Origin: Methanomassiliicoccaceae archaeon
GTDB lineage: Archaea > Thermoplasmatota > Thermoplasmata > Methanomassiliicoccales > Methanomethylophilaceae
Reading direction: 5' to 3'
DNA: 63,917 nt
Assembly (NCBI GenBank): GCA_031285205.1
Contig: JAITWO010000006.1
Location: forward strand, 1-63,917
Part shown: in pieces, positions 1-9,810 of the stretch
How the letters are laid out: each line of letters begins with the position of its first letter
Position numbering within the stretch: position 1 is the stretch's first letter
Translations under genes and position numbers: made by a program
The notes under the pieces: generated by a model
Databases searched by the model: none
The model's input: only the letters and a program-made list of their open reading frames with translations
Told to the model about the DNA's origin: nothing

Positions 1-3000
1 CTGCACCATGCCGCCCTTTTCCGCCAATCTTTTAAGGGGTGTGCGTTCCGCCACACGCGTCAGCATCTCAGCGTCCGTGCGTATATATCCGCGGTCCGCC
101 ATCGCCTCCGCCGCCGTCCTGTACCTGAGCTGGGACAATGCCCTCTGCTTCCTTATCGCGTAGCTGAGGATCTCGTCATCAGTGAACGTCCTTGTGACGA
201 ACCTTCCTTTCGCATAGAAACCGTTCACGAAGTGATACCCTTTCGATAAGAGTGTCGTCCTCATACTATCATCAAGCTCTGCCGCGTCTGTGCTCAGGAC
301 CTCCCTTATGCGGACTATGTTCTGCCCTTTCATCCTGAAGAACGCCATCAGATCGTCCACGGCGTCCAGGAGTTCCGGGAATTGGTCGGGATGTTCCATG
401 TCCACCGACCTTATCTCGACGCAGCCGGACATCTCCCATATCTCAAGGGCGCCCACTATCCTTTCTCCGAGGACGACCGGATATATCCACCGGTCGCCGT
501 ACCTGGACGATATCTCCGCCCATTTGGACGCCAGGACGGGATCGAACAGAGAGAGCACCTGCATCTTTTCTTCGGTTCCGGTGCATGTATCTATCAGAGG
601 GACCTCGTCTGGCATTATGTACATCTGTGTTTGGCCATCGCCGACATATACCGTCGACGCTCCGATGGCCCCCATGAGCACCGGGACGTCCTCATGCGGA
701 ACGCCGATGATGAACCGTATCCCTATCGCCGGCACGGGTCCGTACGCACGGACCGCCTGCTCCGCCAGTTCCAGCACCGTATCCCCGGACGGTCTGTCGG
801 GCGTGTATATCTCATAGACATTCTCGGACCCCCAGTCCTCCCTCTCGTCATACGCCCTCACTATCTTCAGCGCACGGTCCAGCCGGTTCACCGATTCCTT
901 TATCTCGTCCTTGTCGCCGCCTTTCTCCGCTATGAGCTGTCTCGTTGTCACCTTTCCGAAAGCGGATATGAGCGCGAGCAGTTTCTCATCCTCCGGTGTT
1001 ATCGGTTCCTGACGCAGTGATGCGTACTTCTCCCCGTCCGCCGCAAGTACATACCTCACCCTTCCGCGGACAAACCTTCCCAGGAGTATCTTCCCGCTCT
1101 CTCTCATCGACGCCCATTCGCTCATCCTGAAGTTGTCTACCCTGTTGAACACATCAAGCACGCTTCCCGCCGATCCATAGAACTTGAAATATTCCTCGAT
1201 CGTACGGAACCTGCTGCCTTTGGACCGTCTGTAGCGTTCCACCGCCGCGTGTGAGAACACGTTGCTGTGCCCCGCCTTCAGGCGCATATGGTCCGTGCGC
1301 CTCATGTACTGGTCGCTCTCCGATATCAGGAACCGTCCGCATGCCGCCTCACCGTCGTTCACCAGCGCATCCAGGGTCGTCTTTGCGTCGCTTTCCGTTA
1401 TTGACAGTGCATACGCGACCTCGTGCACCGTTGCTGGCGCAAAGCATTCCAGGTGCCTCGCCGTTACCCGGTCCAGACATCTGTCCCTGTCTGTGTAATC
1501 ATATGATGACCTTGAGAACGACCATTTGTTCCTGACGATATCCGTCCTCGTTATGAGGTACATTGACTCCAGCTTCCTGAGCGATCTGAATGCGGCGTCC
1601 TCGTCCGTGCCCGTCGCCGCAACGGCGTCGTCAAGCGTTGTGTCCCTGCCTACCGCATCCAGTATCTTCACGTCCGTCTCGTTCAGTTCCCTTTCCTTCT
1701 TCGTTGCGGACGCATAACATCCCAGTTCGTCGGACGCCATTATGTGCGGATCGTCCAGGAACACCGTCCCTATCCTCTTCTCCTTCAGGAGTTCCCTGCA
1801 CCATTGGTCCACCGTTTTTCTGTCGGCGTCCGCATACGCGTAGATATTGCGTCCCCTTTCCCTGAACGCCTGCAACGGCCCTGTGCGCAGCAGCATCGGA
1901 ACAATGTCCTCCTTACCTGATATGCGGCCTATCTTCTCTCTGAAGTATGGTATGACAAGGTCCTCGGAGAACTCGAATTCCTTTATCGAATCGCCCATTG
2001 CCCTGTGCAGCACCTTCCTGTGCAGCTCCCGCAGAAGCGCGCTCCTGTCCTCCATCAGTACGATGTCGGAATATCCGGAGAGTATGGCGTTATGCGCGAA
2101 CGGGGACGGCGTCCCGCTGTACGGTATCGTGACCACCTTCATCTCTCCGCTCTCTATCTTATCGAGGACCGCACGCGCGTTTTTGATGTCCATGTCATCT
2201 TCCAGCACCTCTCTGTACGTTTCCTCGATCACCGGCATCTCGTCCATGCTGCCGAGCGTCTCCAGCAGGTATGCGGACCTTATCTGCTGCCTGTTCACAG
2301 ACACGGAACGTCCCATGTAGTTCCGTAATATCATGAAGCTGCGCGATGCCGTGTGTCGGAACCTCATCTTGAATATCTCCGAATCCCTGACCGCCTTCCT
2401 TAGGATCCCTTCCAGGTCGGCGGATGAGAGCATCGTCGGTATCTTGCCCATGTCGATCTGTCTCGGCAGGCCTATCATGAAGTTGTCGTCGCTCATTGAT
2501 ACGGATGCGTTGCACCCGAGGAGGTTTGATATACGGTATGCGAACCCTCTCGACAGCGCATCGTTGACGCGCCGTCCGAACGGGAAGTGGAATATCATCC
2601 TGTGATTGCCGGACGGATCGATGTATTCTTCGATCGCCAATACCTTTTCGTCCGGTATTATATCGGTGGTGACCTTCTGTTCGCTGAAATACGATAATAT
2701 GGATCGTGCGGACCCCTCATCGATATCGAATTCGCCGCAGATGTCGTCTATGTCCGCGCCGCCGGCAGCCATCCTGCCTGCCAGTTCCCCTCTGAACTTC
2801 GCGACCTCCATGGAAAGGTCGAAACTTCTCGGTAACATCTCGCCGGCCCACGACGGCACCGTGGGTTTCCTGCCGGTCGCCTCCTTCACGTATGCGCTCA
2901 TCCCCTTTGTGCGGACGAATTCGAATGATCTGCCGCCGAGTACGAATATATCCCTCGGCGATAACCGTTCAACGAACTTCTCCGATAGCTCTCCTAATGA

Positions 3001-4554
3001 TGAGCCGTGGTTCGATATGACGCGGTAGTTCGCCTCCTCCGGTATCGTACCGAGGTTCAGGAAGTATATCATCCTCGATCCTTTCTTCCTTCCGAATTTT
3101 TTTTCATCCTCGTCGTACCATATCTTGGAGTACACCCCTTCGAATTCGTCCTTGCTGCCCAGATATTTCAGCACGCTGATGAACCTCTCCTTCGGGAGGT
3201 CCCTGTAGCAATATGACCCTCTGACCAGTTCGTACGCTTTGTCCGCATCCCATCTGCTGTCCAAACTCATACCCACGACGGCCTGCGCGAGCACATCCAG
3301 ACAATTCTCCGGGATGCCTACCCTGTCGATATCTCCGCGGTGGGCGGCGCGGCACATCACCGCGCACTCCACGAGATCGTCCTGATCGAACACCAACAGC
3401 CTTCCTTTGGATGTGCGGCCCATGCTGTGGCCGCTCCTGCCTATCCTCTGCAATCCTTTCGCGACGGACTTCGGCGAGCCTATCTGACATACGAGATCGA
3501 CCGACCCTATGTCTATGCCCAATTCCAGAGAGGTTGATGATACCACGCACTTTATCTCTCCGCGTTTCAGCCTTCCTTCAACGTCCAGCCTTGTATCTTT
3601 CCCGAGGGAGCTGTGATGAACTTCTATGTTCTCCATCCCTCTTTCCTTCAGTTTGTACACGACGCTCTCCGCGCCCGACCTTGTATTGGTGAACACCAAT
3701 GTTGTCTCGTGGGCATCTATCAGTTCCTTCAGCTGGTCGTACATCTTCGAGTTCACGATCTCGGATGATAATGCGGTCATATCCTCCGTCGGACAGATGA
3801 CCTTCAGGTCCAGTTGTTTTTTTGTCCCGGACTCCACTAATGTGACGTCTCTCATCGCCCCGTCATCATTTCCAACCAAAAACCCGGCTATCGCCTCTAT
3901 CGGCGCCAGGGTCGCAGATAGTCCGATCCGGGTCATCGGGTTCTCGCAGTGCGCCCTCAGCCTTTCCAACGTCAACGAAAGGAATGCCCCCCTTTTGGAA
4001 TCGCATATGTCATGGATCTCGTCGAGTATCACCCATTCCACGTTCTTCAGGCGTTCCTTGAACTTCGGTGCCTCCAGCACCAACGCCAATGATTCCGGGG
4101 TGGTTATCAGGATGTGCGGCGGCTTGCGGAGCATCTTCTGCCTTTCGTACTGCGTTGTGTCCCCGGAGCGCACCGCCACCCTGATATCCGGGGCCTGCAT
4201 CCCCTTTTCCTTCGCTACCCCTCTCATCTCCTCCAGCGGCGTGTTGAGATTCCTGTTCACGTCGTTCGCGAGCGCCTTCAGCGGCGAGATGTATATGCAG
4301 TACGTCCTTTCCTCAAGTCTTCCTTCGGATGCGTATCTCGTTAGCTCGTTTATTATTGAGAGGAAAGCTGTAAGCGTCTTCCCGGACCCGGTGGGTGACG
4401 AGACAAGGACGCTCTTCCTTTCATGTATCACGGGTATCGCCTTTGCCTGCGGCTCCGTCAGCGATTCGAAGCGCTCGCTGAACCATGCGGATACGAGAGG
4501 TTCCATCACTGACATGACCTCTTCCTTGCTGTATACCCTCTCCGCCTTTTCCAT
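1..4554 (-). CDS. lhr: Lhr-type superfamily 2 ATP-dependent helicase (3' end outside window)
   Basis: Reading leftward from an ATG at 4554, the frame stays open for 1518 codons to the window edge, so the C-terminus is missing. Visible SF2 motifs are Walker A SPTGSGKT (residues about 53-60), DEIH (178-181), SAT (213-215), and an arginine-rich QRIGRSGH typical of motif VI. The long C-terminal half after the two RecA-like domains fits the large Lhr family (winged helix plus Lhr C-terminal regions). Family members unwind DNA or RNA-DNA hybrids and are linked to repair or recombination; the exact role here is inferred. The gene stands alone, and its start faces a region holding a surface-protein relic. 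It is long for Lhr (usually 850-1600 residues), so an extra C-terminal domain is possible. Confidence 0.93.
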   Translation of the reverse strand, partial: MEKAERVYSKEEVMSVMEPLVSAWFSERFESLTEPQAKAIPVIHERKSVLVSSPTGSGKTLTAFLSIINELTRYASEGRLEERTYCIYISPLKALANDVNRNLNTPLEEMRGVAKEKGMQAPDIRVAVRSGDTTQYERQKMLRKPPHILITTPESLALVLEAPKFKERLKNVEWVILDEIHDICDSKRGAFLSLTLERLRAHCENPMTRIGLSATLAPIEAIAGFLVGNDDGAMRDVTLVESGTKKQLDLKVICPTEDMTALSSEIVNSKMYDQLKELIDAHETTLVFTNTRSGAESVVYKLKERGMENIEVHHSSLGKDTRLDVEGRLKRGEIKCVVSSTSLELGIDIGSVDLVCQIGSPKSVAKGLQRIGRSGHSMGRTSKGRLLVFDQDDLVECAVMCRAAHRGDIDRVGIPENCLDVLAQAVVGMSLDSRWDADKAYELVRGSYCYRDLPKERFISVLKYLGSKDEFEGVYSKIWYDEDEKKFGRKKGSRMIYFLNLGTIPEEANYRVISNHGSSLGELSEKFVERLSPRDIFVLGGRSFEFVRTKGMSAYVKEATGRKPTVPSWAGEMLPRSFDLSMEVAKFRGELAGRMAAGGADIDDICGEFDIDEGSARSILSYFSEQKVTTDIIPDEKVLAIEEYIDPSGNHRMIFHFPFGRRVNDALSRGFAYRISNLLGCNASVSMSDDNFMIGLPRQIDMGKIPTMLSSADLEGILRKAVRDSEIFKMRFRHTASRSFMILRNYMGRSVSVNRQQIRSAYLLETLGSMDEMPVIEETYREVLEDDMDIKNARAVLDKIESGEMKVVTIPYSGTPSPFAHNAILSGYSDIVLMEDRSALLRELHRKVLHRAMGDSIKEFEFSEDLVIPYFREKIGRISGKEDIVPMLLRTGPLQAFRERGRNIYAYADADRKTVDQWCRELLKEKRIGTVFLDDPHIMASDELGCYASATKKERELNETDVKILDAVGRDTTLDDAVAATGTDEDAAFRSLRKLESMYLITRTDIVRNKWSFSRSSYDYTDRDRCLDRVTARHLECFAPATVHEVAYALSITESDAKTTLDALVNDGEAACGRFLISESDQYMRRTDHMRLKAGHSNVFSHAAVERYRRSKGSRFRTIEEYFKFYGSAGSVLDVFNRVDNFRMSEWASMRESGKILLGRFVRGRVRYVLAADGEKYASLRQEPITPEDEKLLALISAFGKVTTRQLIAEKGGDKDEIKESVNRLDRALKIVRAYDEREDWGSENVYEIYTPDRPSGDTVLELAEQAVRAYGPVPAIGIRFIIGVPHEDVPVLMGAIGASTVYVGDGQTQMYIMPDEVPLIDTCTGTEEKMQVLSLFDPVLASKWAEISSRYGDRWIYPVVLGERIVGALEIWEMSGCVEIRSVDMEHPDQFPELLDAVDDLMAFFRMKGQNIVRIREVLSTDAAELDDSMRTTLLSKGYHFVNGFYAKGRFVTRTFTDDEILSYAIRKQRALSQLRYRTAAEAMADRGYIRTDAEMLTRVAERTPLKRLAEKGGMVQ

Positions 4555-4910
4555 ACGCGCACCCGTAGATGCGAACCTTACACTCTGGGCTTTAATGTAC
4601 TTTGTGCTTCGTCATACCCCGGAACGCGATGACCGGTGCGGTCGGCGGGCAAGAACGTGTTATAAAGGAATAAGATCCCCTCTTGCATAAAAACGATTGG
4701 AAAGTGTTTATGCGGACATTCGCGTAAGAGTTAAATTTCTTAGAGAACAGATACGCAACGGCCGCGATGGCGGCTATCGCCGCTACGGCGATAAAGACCG
4801 CCATTACCGGGAACTCGCCGTTGCCGTCATCACCTGACGCCGGTGAGATGTACGGATGCCACTTTCGCTGTGGGCCTCTCTCCTGACAAAGGAAAGTAGT
4901 TAAACGAATT
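4555..4910. other. 356-bp gap with a surface-anchor relic and promoter sequence
   Basis: No intact gene is visible between the helicase start and the secreted protein start. The gap contains a minus-strand stretch that reads as a membrane anchor (4733-4861, listed separately). The left part, 4580-4700, is the upstream region of the helicase. I see no RNA gene or array in it. Confidence 0.5.
4733..4861 (-). pseudogene. Relic of a surface-protein C-terminal membrane anchor
   Basis: On the minus strand the stretch reads WHPYISPASGDDGNGEF, then a hydrophobic helix VMAVFIAVAAIAAIAAVAY, then LFSKKF. An acidic/glycine linker, one helix and a short basic tail is exactly how the nearby 754-codon surface protein ends (DNNDN, helix, WKRRS). 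Here the frame is not closed after the basic tail: it runs on for about 47 unlikely residues, while a one-base shift would give a TAA directly after KKF. Upstream the frame runs into the antisense of the secreted protein at 4911. I read this as the 3' remnant of a deleted surface gene. It could be chance, but the resemblance in linker, helix and tail argues against that. Confidence 0.45.
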
Positions 4911-5720
4911 ATGCGATCGGCAGGCATGAGGTCTGTTGTCGCACCTGCGGCCGTGCTGATCGTTATGGCGCTGATGTTCACGGTGCCGCTGATGGGCGGC
5001 AGCGCCGAAGCGGCAGAGGGAGATACGGAGGTCACCGTATGGAATGTCAGCGGCGCCGGCGATGCGGTCACGGTGCGCATCTCCGATGCCGACAATGTGT
5101 GGGAATCGGAGATCGATGACCTGAACTTCTGGAAACTTAAGAACGAGATGCCCGCCGGGGAATATACATTGGAGTTCAGTCCGTCCGGCGATTTCTGGCC
5201 GAGGTTATCGGATGCGGTCAGATGGGAGGACGGCAGGTACATACTAACGGTCGGTGACGATCCGGTGGACGTGGTGATGGTCTTCGGGCACTCGTACGGT
5301 ACCGTATCGGGCATCGTCACCTATGACGGGAATCCTGTATCGGGGGTCACCGTCTCTGTCTTCGATCCGGACGATAAGGTCATAGGGTCGGACAGGACAG
5401 ACAGTAAAGGAGAATACTCGATAGACTGCCCTCTGGGGGCCGAATATATCATCGAGTTCTCCGATGCACGCTTCCAGACCGAGAGATACCATGTATCAGT
5501 GTATGTTGCCGGCGACATTACGCTGGACGCCTTCGGCATGACCACCAGGGAAGTTGCCACATTCCTGTTCGGCCTTGACCTTACGCATTCGCTGATGCTG
5601 ATAGGCGGCATCATCGGGCTGTTCGTGCTGTTCTTCGTGATACTTTACAGGATACACATAAGCAAGCATCCGGAATCGTCGAAGGTCTATTCGGAACCCA
5701 GGAAAAAGGATCAGGAATGA
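4911..5720 (+). CDS. Secreted, membrane-anchored protein with carboxypeptidase-regulatory-like domain
   Basis: 269 residues. A signal peptide covers residues 1-35 (hydrophobic core VVAPAAVLIVMALMFTVPL, then small residues GSAEAAEG). The middle has a beta-rich domain with the pattern GTVSGIVTYDGNPVSGVTVSVFD followed by DSKGEYSI, typical of the CarboxypepD_reg/transthyretin-like fold often found in archaeal surface proteins. One transmembrane helix (about 224-247, LMLIGGIIGLFVLFFVILY) and a charged cytoplasmic tail end the protein. An alternative start is the ATG at 4926, which also gives a good signal peptide. Function is likely structural or adhesive at the cell surface. Its last ten bases overlap the convergent fumarase beta gene. 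No close functional assignment is possible. Confidence 0.8.
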   Translation: MRSAGMRSVVAPAAVLIVMALMFTVPLMGGSAEAAEGDTEVTVWNVSGAGDAVTVRISDADNVWESEIDDLNFWKLKNEMPAGEYTLEFSPSGDFWPRLSDAVRWEDGRYILTVGDDPVDVVMVFGHSYGTVSGIVTYDGNPVSGVTVSVFDPDDKVIGSDRTDSKGEYSIDCPLGAEYIIEFSDARFQTERYHVSVYVAGDITLDAFGMTTREVATFLFGLDLTHSLMLIGGIIGLFVLFFVILYRIHISKHPESSKVYSEPRKKDQE

Positions 5721-6280
5721 GCCTTCATCGTTGTACTGACCTTTGCCGCCACGTCCTTGTAGAGGCTGTTGCCGTCCGCATCCATCGCCACCACCAACGG
5801 ACCGAACCGTTCCGCCCTGAGCCTCCACATCGCCTCGGCCATCCCGAGGTCCTCCCATTCCGCTCCTTCCGCTTTACTTATCCCCTCGGCAAGTGACACC
5901 GCCGCGCCGCCTATCGCCGCCAGATATACGCAGCCGACCTCCTTCATCGCCCTAAGAACATCGTCGCACATCCCGCCCTTCCCGATGACTGCCCTTATCT
6001 TGTAACGGCGTATCATCTCCGCCCCCATCTTGTCCATCCGTGCGCTGGTGGTGGGTCCCGCGGCTATGATCTTCCATTCTTCCCCTTCTCTCATCACTAT
6101 CGGGCCGCAGTGGAACAGCGTCGCGCCTGCCAGCCCCTTCGGGACCTTTACGTTCGGGGACAGGGCGCGTATATGCACCTCGTCGCGCCCGGTGATCATC
6201 TTCCCGCTCAGATAGACCGTCTGACCGATCTTCAGACCGCGTACCGTCCTTTCGTCCATGGGTGAAGATAATATTGTCAA
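5711..6280 (-). CDS. fumB: Fumarate hydratase class I, beta subunit
   Basis: 189 residues; the C-terminal half of the class I (iron-sulfur) fumarase/tartrate dehydratase, a separate subunit in many archaea and anaerobes. It interconverts fumarate and L-malate together with the alpha subunit encoded immediately upstream (six bases between them). The start is a TTG at 6280 preceded by GAGGTGAGG, and alignment of the early SGKMITGRDEVH segment with the family supports this N-terminus; the ATG at 6259 would clip it. In this lineage it probably serves an incomplete TCA pathway. It lacks the cluster cysteines, which belong to the alpha subunit. Confidence 0.92.
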   Translation of the reverse strand: MTILSSPMDERTVRGLKIGQTVYLSGKMITGRDEVHIRALSPNVKVPKGLAGATLFHCGPIVMREGEEWKIIAAGPTTSARMDKMGAEMIRRYKIRAVIGKGGMCDDVLRAMKEVGCVYLAAIGGAAVSLAEGISKAEGAEWEDLGMAEAMWRLRAERFGPLVVAMDADGNSLYKDVAAKVSTTMKAHS

Positions 6281-6286
6281 GCGGCC

Positions 6287-7165
6287 TCACCTCTGATGAT
6301 AATCAGCAGTACCGTCTTTGTATATGCGGACGGTCGCCCTTCTGGATGCCCAGCAGTTGAGGTTCACGGCAACCGGTAAGCTTGCGGTGTGGCAGTATGC
6401 CGTTTTTATGTGGACCCTAAGCACCGTCGTGTCCCCTCCCAGTCCCATCGGTCCGAGGCCGCTCGAGTTCAGTATCGTGAACAATTCCTCTTCCAGTTCA
6501 CGTTCGTCATCATTTTTGTTCACATGATCGGCCGATCTGAGAAGGGCCTCCTTTGCCATCTCCGTGCATCTGTCGGATGTTCCGCCTATCCCTACGCCGA
6601 CCACGGTCGGCGGGCACGGTCTCCCTCCGGCTTCAAGGACCGCGGAGACGATGAACTTCTTTATCCCGTCCGTACCGTCCGCCGGGTTGAGCATCGCCAG
6701 CCGTGTCATGTTCTCGGAGCCTGCGCCCTTGGGAAGTACCGTTATCTCCGTGTGGTCCGCGTCCGAGGGTCTGTAGTGTATCACTGGCATCCCCTCTCCC
6801 AGGTTGTCGCCGTGGTTGTGCCGTGTCAGCGGGTGGACGGTGTTCGGCCTCAGAGGTATTGTTTCGGTGGCCTTCTTTACCCCGTTCCTTATGCCTTCTT
6901 CCATCGATGCGTCCATCCTCCCTGATACATAGAACACCGGCATCCCTGTATCCTGGCACATGGGTCTTCCGAGGAACTCCGCCTTCTTCACGTTGTCCAT
7001 TATCCCGCCCAACTGTGAGTATGCGGTCTCATTCGTCTCCCATGAGGCCGCCGCTTCCAGCGCCCATCCCACGTCCTCCGGGAGTTTGGTGTTGGCGAGA
7101 CGTAAAAGGTTGACAACGATGTCCTCTATAGGTTCGGGGATCCTGATCATTGACGGTACATGCAC
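6287..7165 (-). CDS. fumA: Fumarate hydratase class I, alpha subunit
   Basis: 292 residues, carrying the [4Fe-4S] cluster of the two-subunit class I fumarase. The three ligand-cysteine contexts are visible: CQDTGMPVFYV near residue 75, RPCPPTVVGVGIGG in the middle and YCHTASLPVAV near the C-terminus. NTVHPLTRHNHGDNLGEG and SENMTRLAMLNPADG are further family signatures. The ATG at 7150 is a second possible start. It forms an operon with the beta subunit. Oxygen sensitivity of this enzyme class fits an anaerobe. Confidence 0.94.
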   Translation of the reverse strand: MHVPSMIRIPEPIEDIVVNLLRLANTKLPEDVGWALEAAASWETNETAYSQLGGIMDNVKKAEFLGRPMCQDTGMPVFYVSGRMDASMEEGIRNGVKKATETIPLRPNTVHPLTRHNHGDNLGEGMPVIHYRPSDADHTEITVLPKGAGSENMTRLAMLNPADGTDGIKKFIVSAVLEAGGRPCPPTVVGVGIGGTSDRCTEMAKEALLRSADHVNKNDDERELEEELFTILNSSGLGPMGLGGDTTVLRVHIKTAYCHTASLPVAVNLNCWASRRATVRIYKDGTADYHQR

Positions 7166-7300
7166 GTATATGAGAAAAACAATGCGGTCCCATCATACTC
7201 GGCGTTCGGAAATTCCGAGCAGCAACCGATGGCGTGACCTGTGTGCCGACGGGCCGAAAGGATGATCGGCATCTGAATGTCCTTTGACAATAAAAAATAT

Positions 7301-7349
7301 CACGGAGGTGCCTGCGGCCCGCCTGAACGGGAAGCGAAGCGCCTCCGTG
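7301..7349 (-). terminator. Stem-loop with T-run downstream of the GLUG surface protein
   Basis: CACGGAGGTGC (7301-7311) pairs with GCGCCTCCGTG (7339-7349), 11 bp with one G-T wobble. On the minus strand the stem is followed by ATATTTTTTA. It sits 22 bp beyond the surface protein stop, so it probably ends that transcript. Confidence 0.65.
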
Positions 7350-7370
7350 CAACTGTTGTTTACCGTTTCT

Positions 7371-9696
7371 TCAGCTCCGCCTCTTCCAGATGAATATCCC
7401 TATCAGTGCGGCCGCTGTTGCAACGAGCACCGCCACTATTATCCAGATGTTGTCGTTGTTGTCCGGATCTGGGCCGGGGTCGGTCCCTGCGTAGGTGTAC
7501 GTCATGGTTACGGTCTTGGCATCGTTGCTGACAACATTCGCAACGTTGCCTCCCAATGTAGCGGTGAACCCCGTTTCCTGCGTAAAGAAGTATCCCTCTT
7601 TAGCGGTGAGCGTTACGGTTACAGTGTATTCTCCGTCCCCGAACACCGTTGGGTCATCGCTCCAGGAGGCCGTTCCTGTGTATCCGGCACCGTCAGCGAT
7701 CGAGGTCTGTGGCGTTCCGCCTTCTGCCGGCGCGGTGATGTCTATCGCAGCGCTGTATACCGGAACAAAATAGTCGCCGAAGTATGGTAATTTCGAGTCG
7801 GTGAGCCACACCTTGAGCCTTTGGAACGAGACGTCCATGCCGTAGTCCATATGATCGTCTATGGATTCAGCGACAGCATACATGTTGCCGCTGCCCTTTG
7901 CCACACCGTTCAGGATGCCGTACAGCTTGCCGTTCCCTCCGTTCGAGCCCCACGCCTCATCGGGGTCTGCGAACACATAATTCCTGTCGACGGTGAATCC
8001 GCTGCCGATATCCACGCCTCCGAAGAGCTCCAGATCGCCGATGTATAGGTTGTTGATGACGTCATCATTCAGTACATATCCGACAACTCCTCCCACGTAC
8101 CTTTTCAATTCGTTGACCTTCGTGTCCGTGTCCACCATGTTGCAATACTGATTCAAGAACCAGTAATAAGAATTAAGTGAAGGGCAATAACCGCATTCAT
8201 CGCAATCGTTCCCATGATCAATTATCATAACTAACAGTTCACCGGCCGTGATGTCGTCCTCCAGGAGGGAGGCCAGTATGTCTGCGATTATGTCACATTC
8301 TCCGCAGATATCGCATTCTTCCAAATGGATTGTCAGATCATAGATCACGAACGCATCCTCGGAAATGTCGATGGCCGCCGTTGAGATGTTGTTCATCACA
8401 CAGAACAGCTTCTGACCCATCCCCGCTTCGGTGTCAACCGATGTATATCCGGTCATTCCGCCGACGAAGATATTTGTGTAAAATCTTTCATAATATTCTG
8501 TCAGCGAGATGTCCGTTCCGTAGACCGCGGAGTTGCCCAAGGCACCGTTATAGTTCGCTCCTGCCACGCCGCCCATGTAGATCTTGGCCGCATGACCGAG
8601 GGAATCGCTGGCCCTAACGGCTCCCTCATTCACGACAACCCCGTTGATGATACTGATGGAACTGCCGCCGCAGGCGTAACCCACCGCTCCGCCCAGGAAG
8701 GCGGTCACCTGTATCCTTTCCAGCGAGACAACGGGGTCCTCGATGGTAACGTCGCGTATCTGTGACCCGACGGCCATTCCGGCGATCGTGCCGATGAACA
8801 CGTTCTCTTCTGTTTCCCAACTGGCTGTGATATCTACGACTGGGGTAGAAAGCGTAAGGTTCTTTATCGTGCTTTCTTCTATGATGCCGAACAGCCCGGC
8901 ATAGCTGAAGTACACGTCTCCCCAGTCATCATCAGTATATTGATAGATGTCCAAAACGTCATTCACATACATTCCGGCGATCGTGTGCCCGTTACCGTTG
9001 AAGACGACACCGGCCATATTGACCGGATACCATTTGTAGTCGCTGAGATCGAGATCGTTCGTGAGTGTGATCGTCCAGCCGTCATACTTCGTTCCATCAA
9101 ACGACAGTTCGTGTCCGAACAGACCTAACTCTTCCTCAGTAGATATCGCAAGCGTTTTTGCTGTTTCGTTCTTCGCGCCTGACGCATAGTCGGGGGCGCG
9201 CACACTCTGCCAAGAGAGCAGCGGGCTCCCGTCAGCGGTCGATTCCATTTCTCCATAATGTGCGCATGCCAGCAGGCTTTCGTCACACACATATTCGCTG
9301 TGCCCCTCGAATGGATCAAAACTGATCGCTGGCGGAGTGTCAGTGTAATATGTCACGAATGCGCATGCGTAATCATTGGATCCTCCGACCCAATAAAGTT
9401 GTATCTGATCGCCGTCGCTGACGATGAAGGTGTGCGTCCCGTGACCGACACTGCCTACCAGGGTCGCATCGGAATCGTGGGTTCCGTCTATGTATACCTC
9501 TATCTTTGCACCTTGCCATCCATCGTCCCACCATTGCCACATCTCGATCGTGACCTCACGGTCGCCGGCACCGAGCGGCGAATCCCCCTCATCGATGTCC
9601 ATCAAAAATATCGCGAACGCCGACATCACGAACATGGATGCGACAAATATCGAGAGGAGCGCCCTGCCCCCCCCTATTAAGTGATTCCTTTTTCAT
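7371..9696 (-). CDS. GLUG-type membrane-anchored surface protein, frame broken at a G8 tract near the start
   Basis: The body reads from an internal ATG at 9635 for 754 residues. Upstream, an ATG at 9696 with GGGTGA four bases before it begins MKKESLNR and then meets eight consecutive Gs (9667-9674), after which that frame stops within about 35 codons. With seven Gs the product would be MKKESLNRGGRALLSIFVAS joined directly to MFVMSAFAIF, a complete signal peptide fused to the body. Several GLUG-like repeats occur (e.g. YAGLFGIIEESTIKNL, LGGAVGYACGG, MGGVAGANYNGALGN, GGVVGYV). A cysteine-rich segment interrupts them (CDICGEC, CDECGYC). Near the end there is a bacterial-Ig-like beta domain, a DPGPDPDNN linker, one transmembrane helix and KRRS. 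Likely a cell-surface adhesin or wall-interacting protein. The break may be a real on/off switch or a base-calling error in the homopolymer. Confidence 0.8.
9667..9674 (-). repeat. Homopolymeric G8 tract at codons 8-10 of the surface protein
   Basis: Eight Gs on the coding (minus) strand follow ATGAAAAAGGAATCACTTAA plus TA. Seven or ten Gs would keep the start codon in frame with the 754-residue body; eight do not. Position directly after the start codon is typical of slippage-controlled genes in bacteria; in archaea this is little documented. Confidence 0.7.
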
Positions 9697-9708
9697 TTTA
9701 TCACCCTT

Positions 9709-9728
9709 ATGCGTATTAATTGACGCAT
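9709..9728. promoter_or_regulatory. Inverted repeat in the surface-protein promoter region
   Basis: ATGCGT (9709-9714) and ACGCAT (9723-9728) form a dyad around an AT-rich centre (ATTAATTG). The same ATTAATT word recurs 30 bp further on (near 9754). Candidate operator or promoter element for the surface protein; no known regulator recognised. Confidence 0.35.
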
Positions 9729-9810
9729 ATGCGACCTTCTGTATCAGCTTCCGTATTAATTAACGTGACCTGACGGTCTCCGTTCTGTCGGGTGCGGATC
9801 CGCGGCGGCC

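Noticed and set aside
4592-5320. A 242-codon minus-strand gene opposite the secreted protein
   Set aside because: Most of it is the antisense of a clear signal-peptide protein; only the 4733-4861 part resembles real protein.
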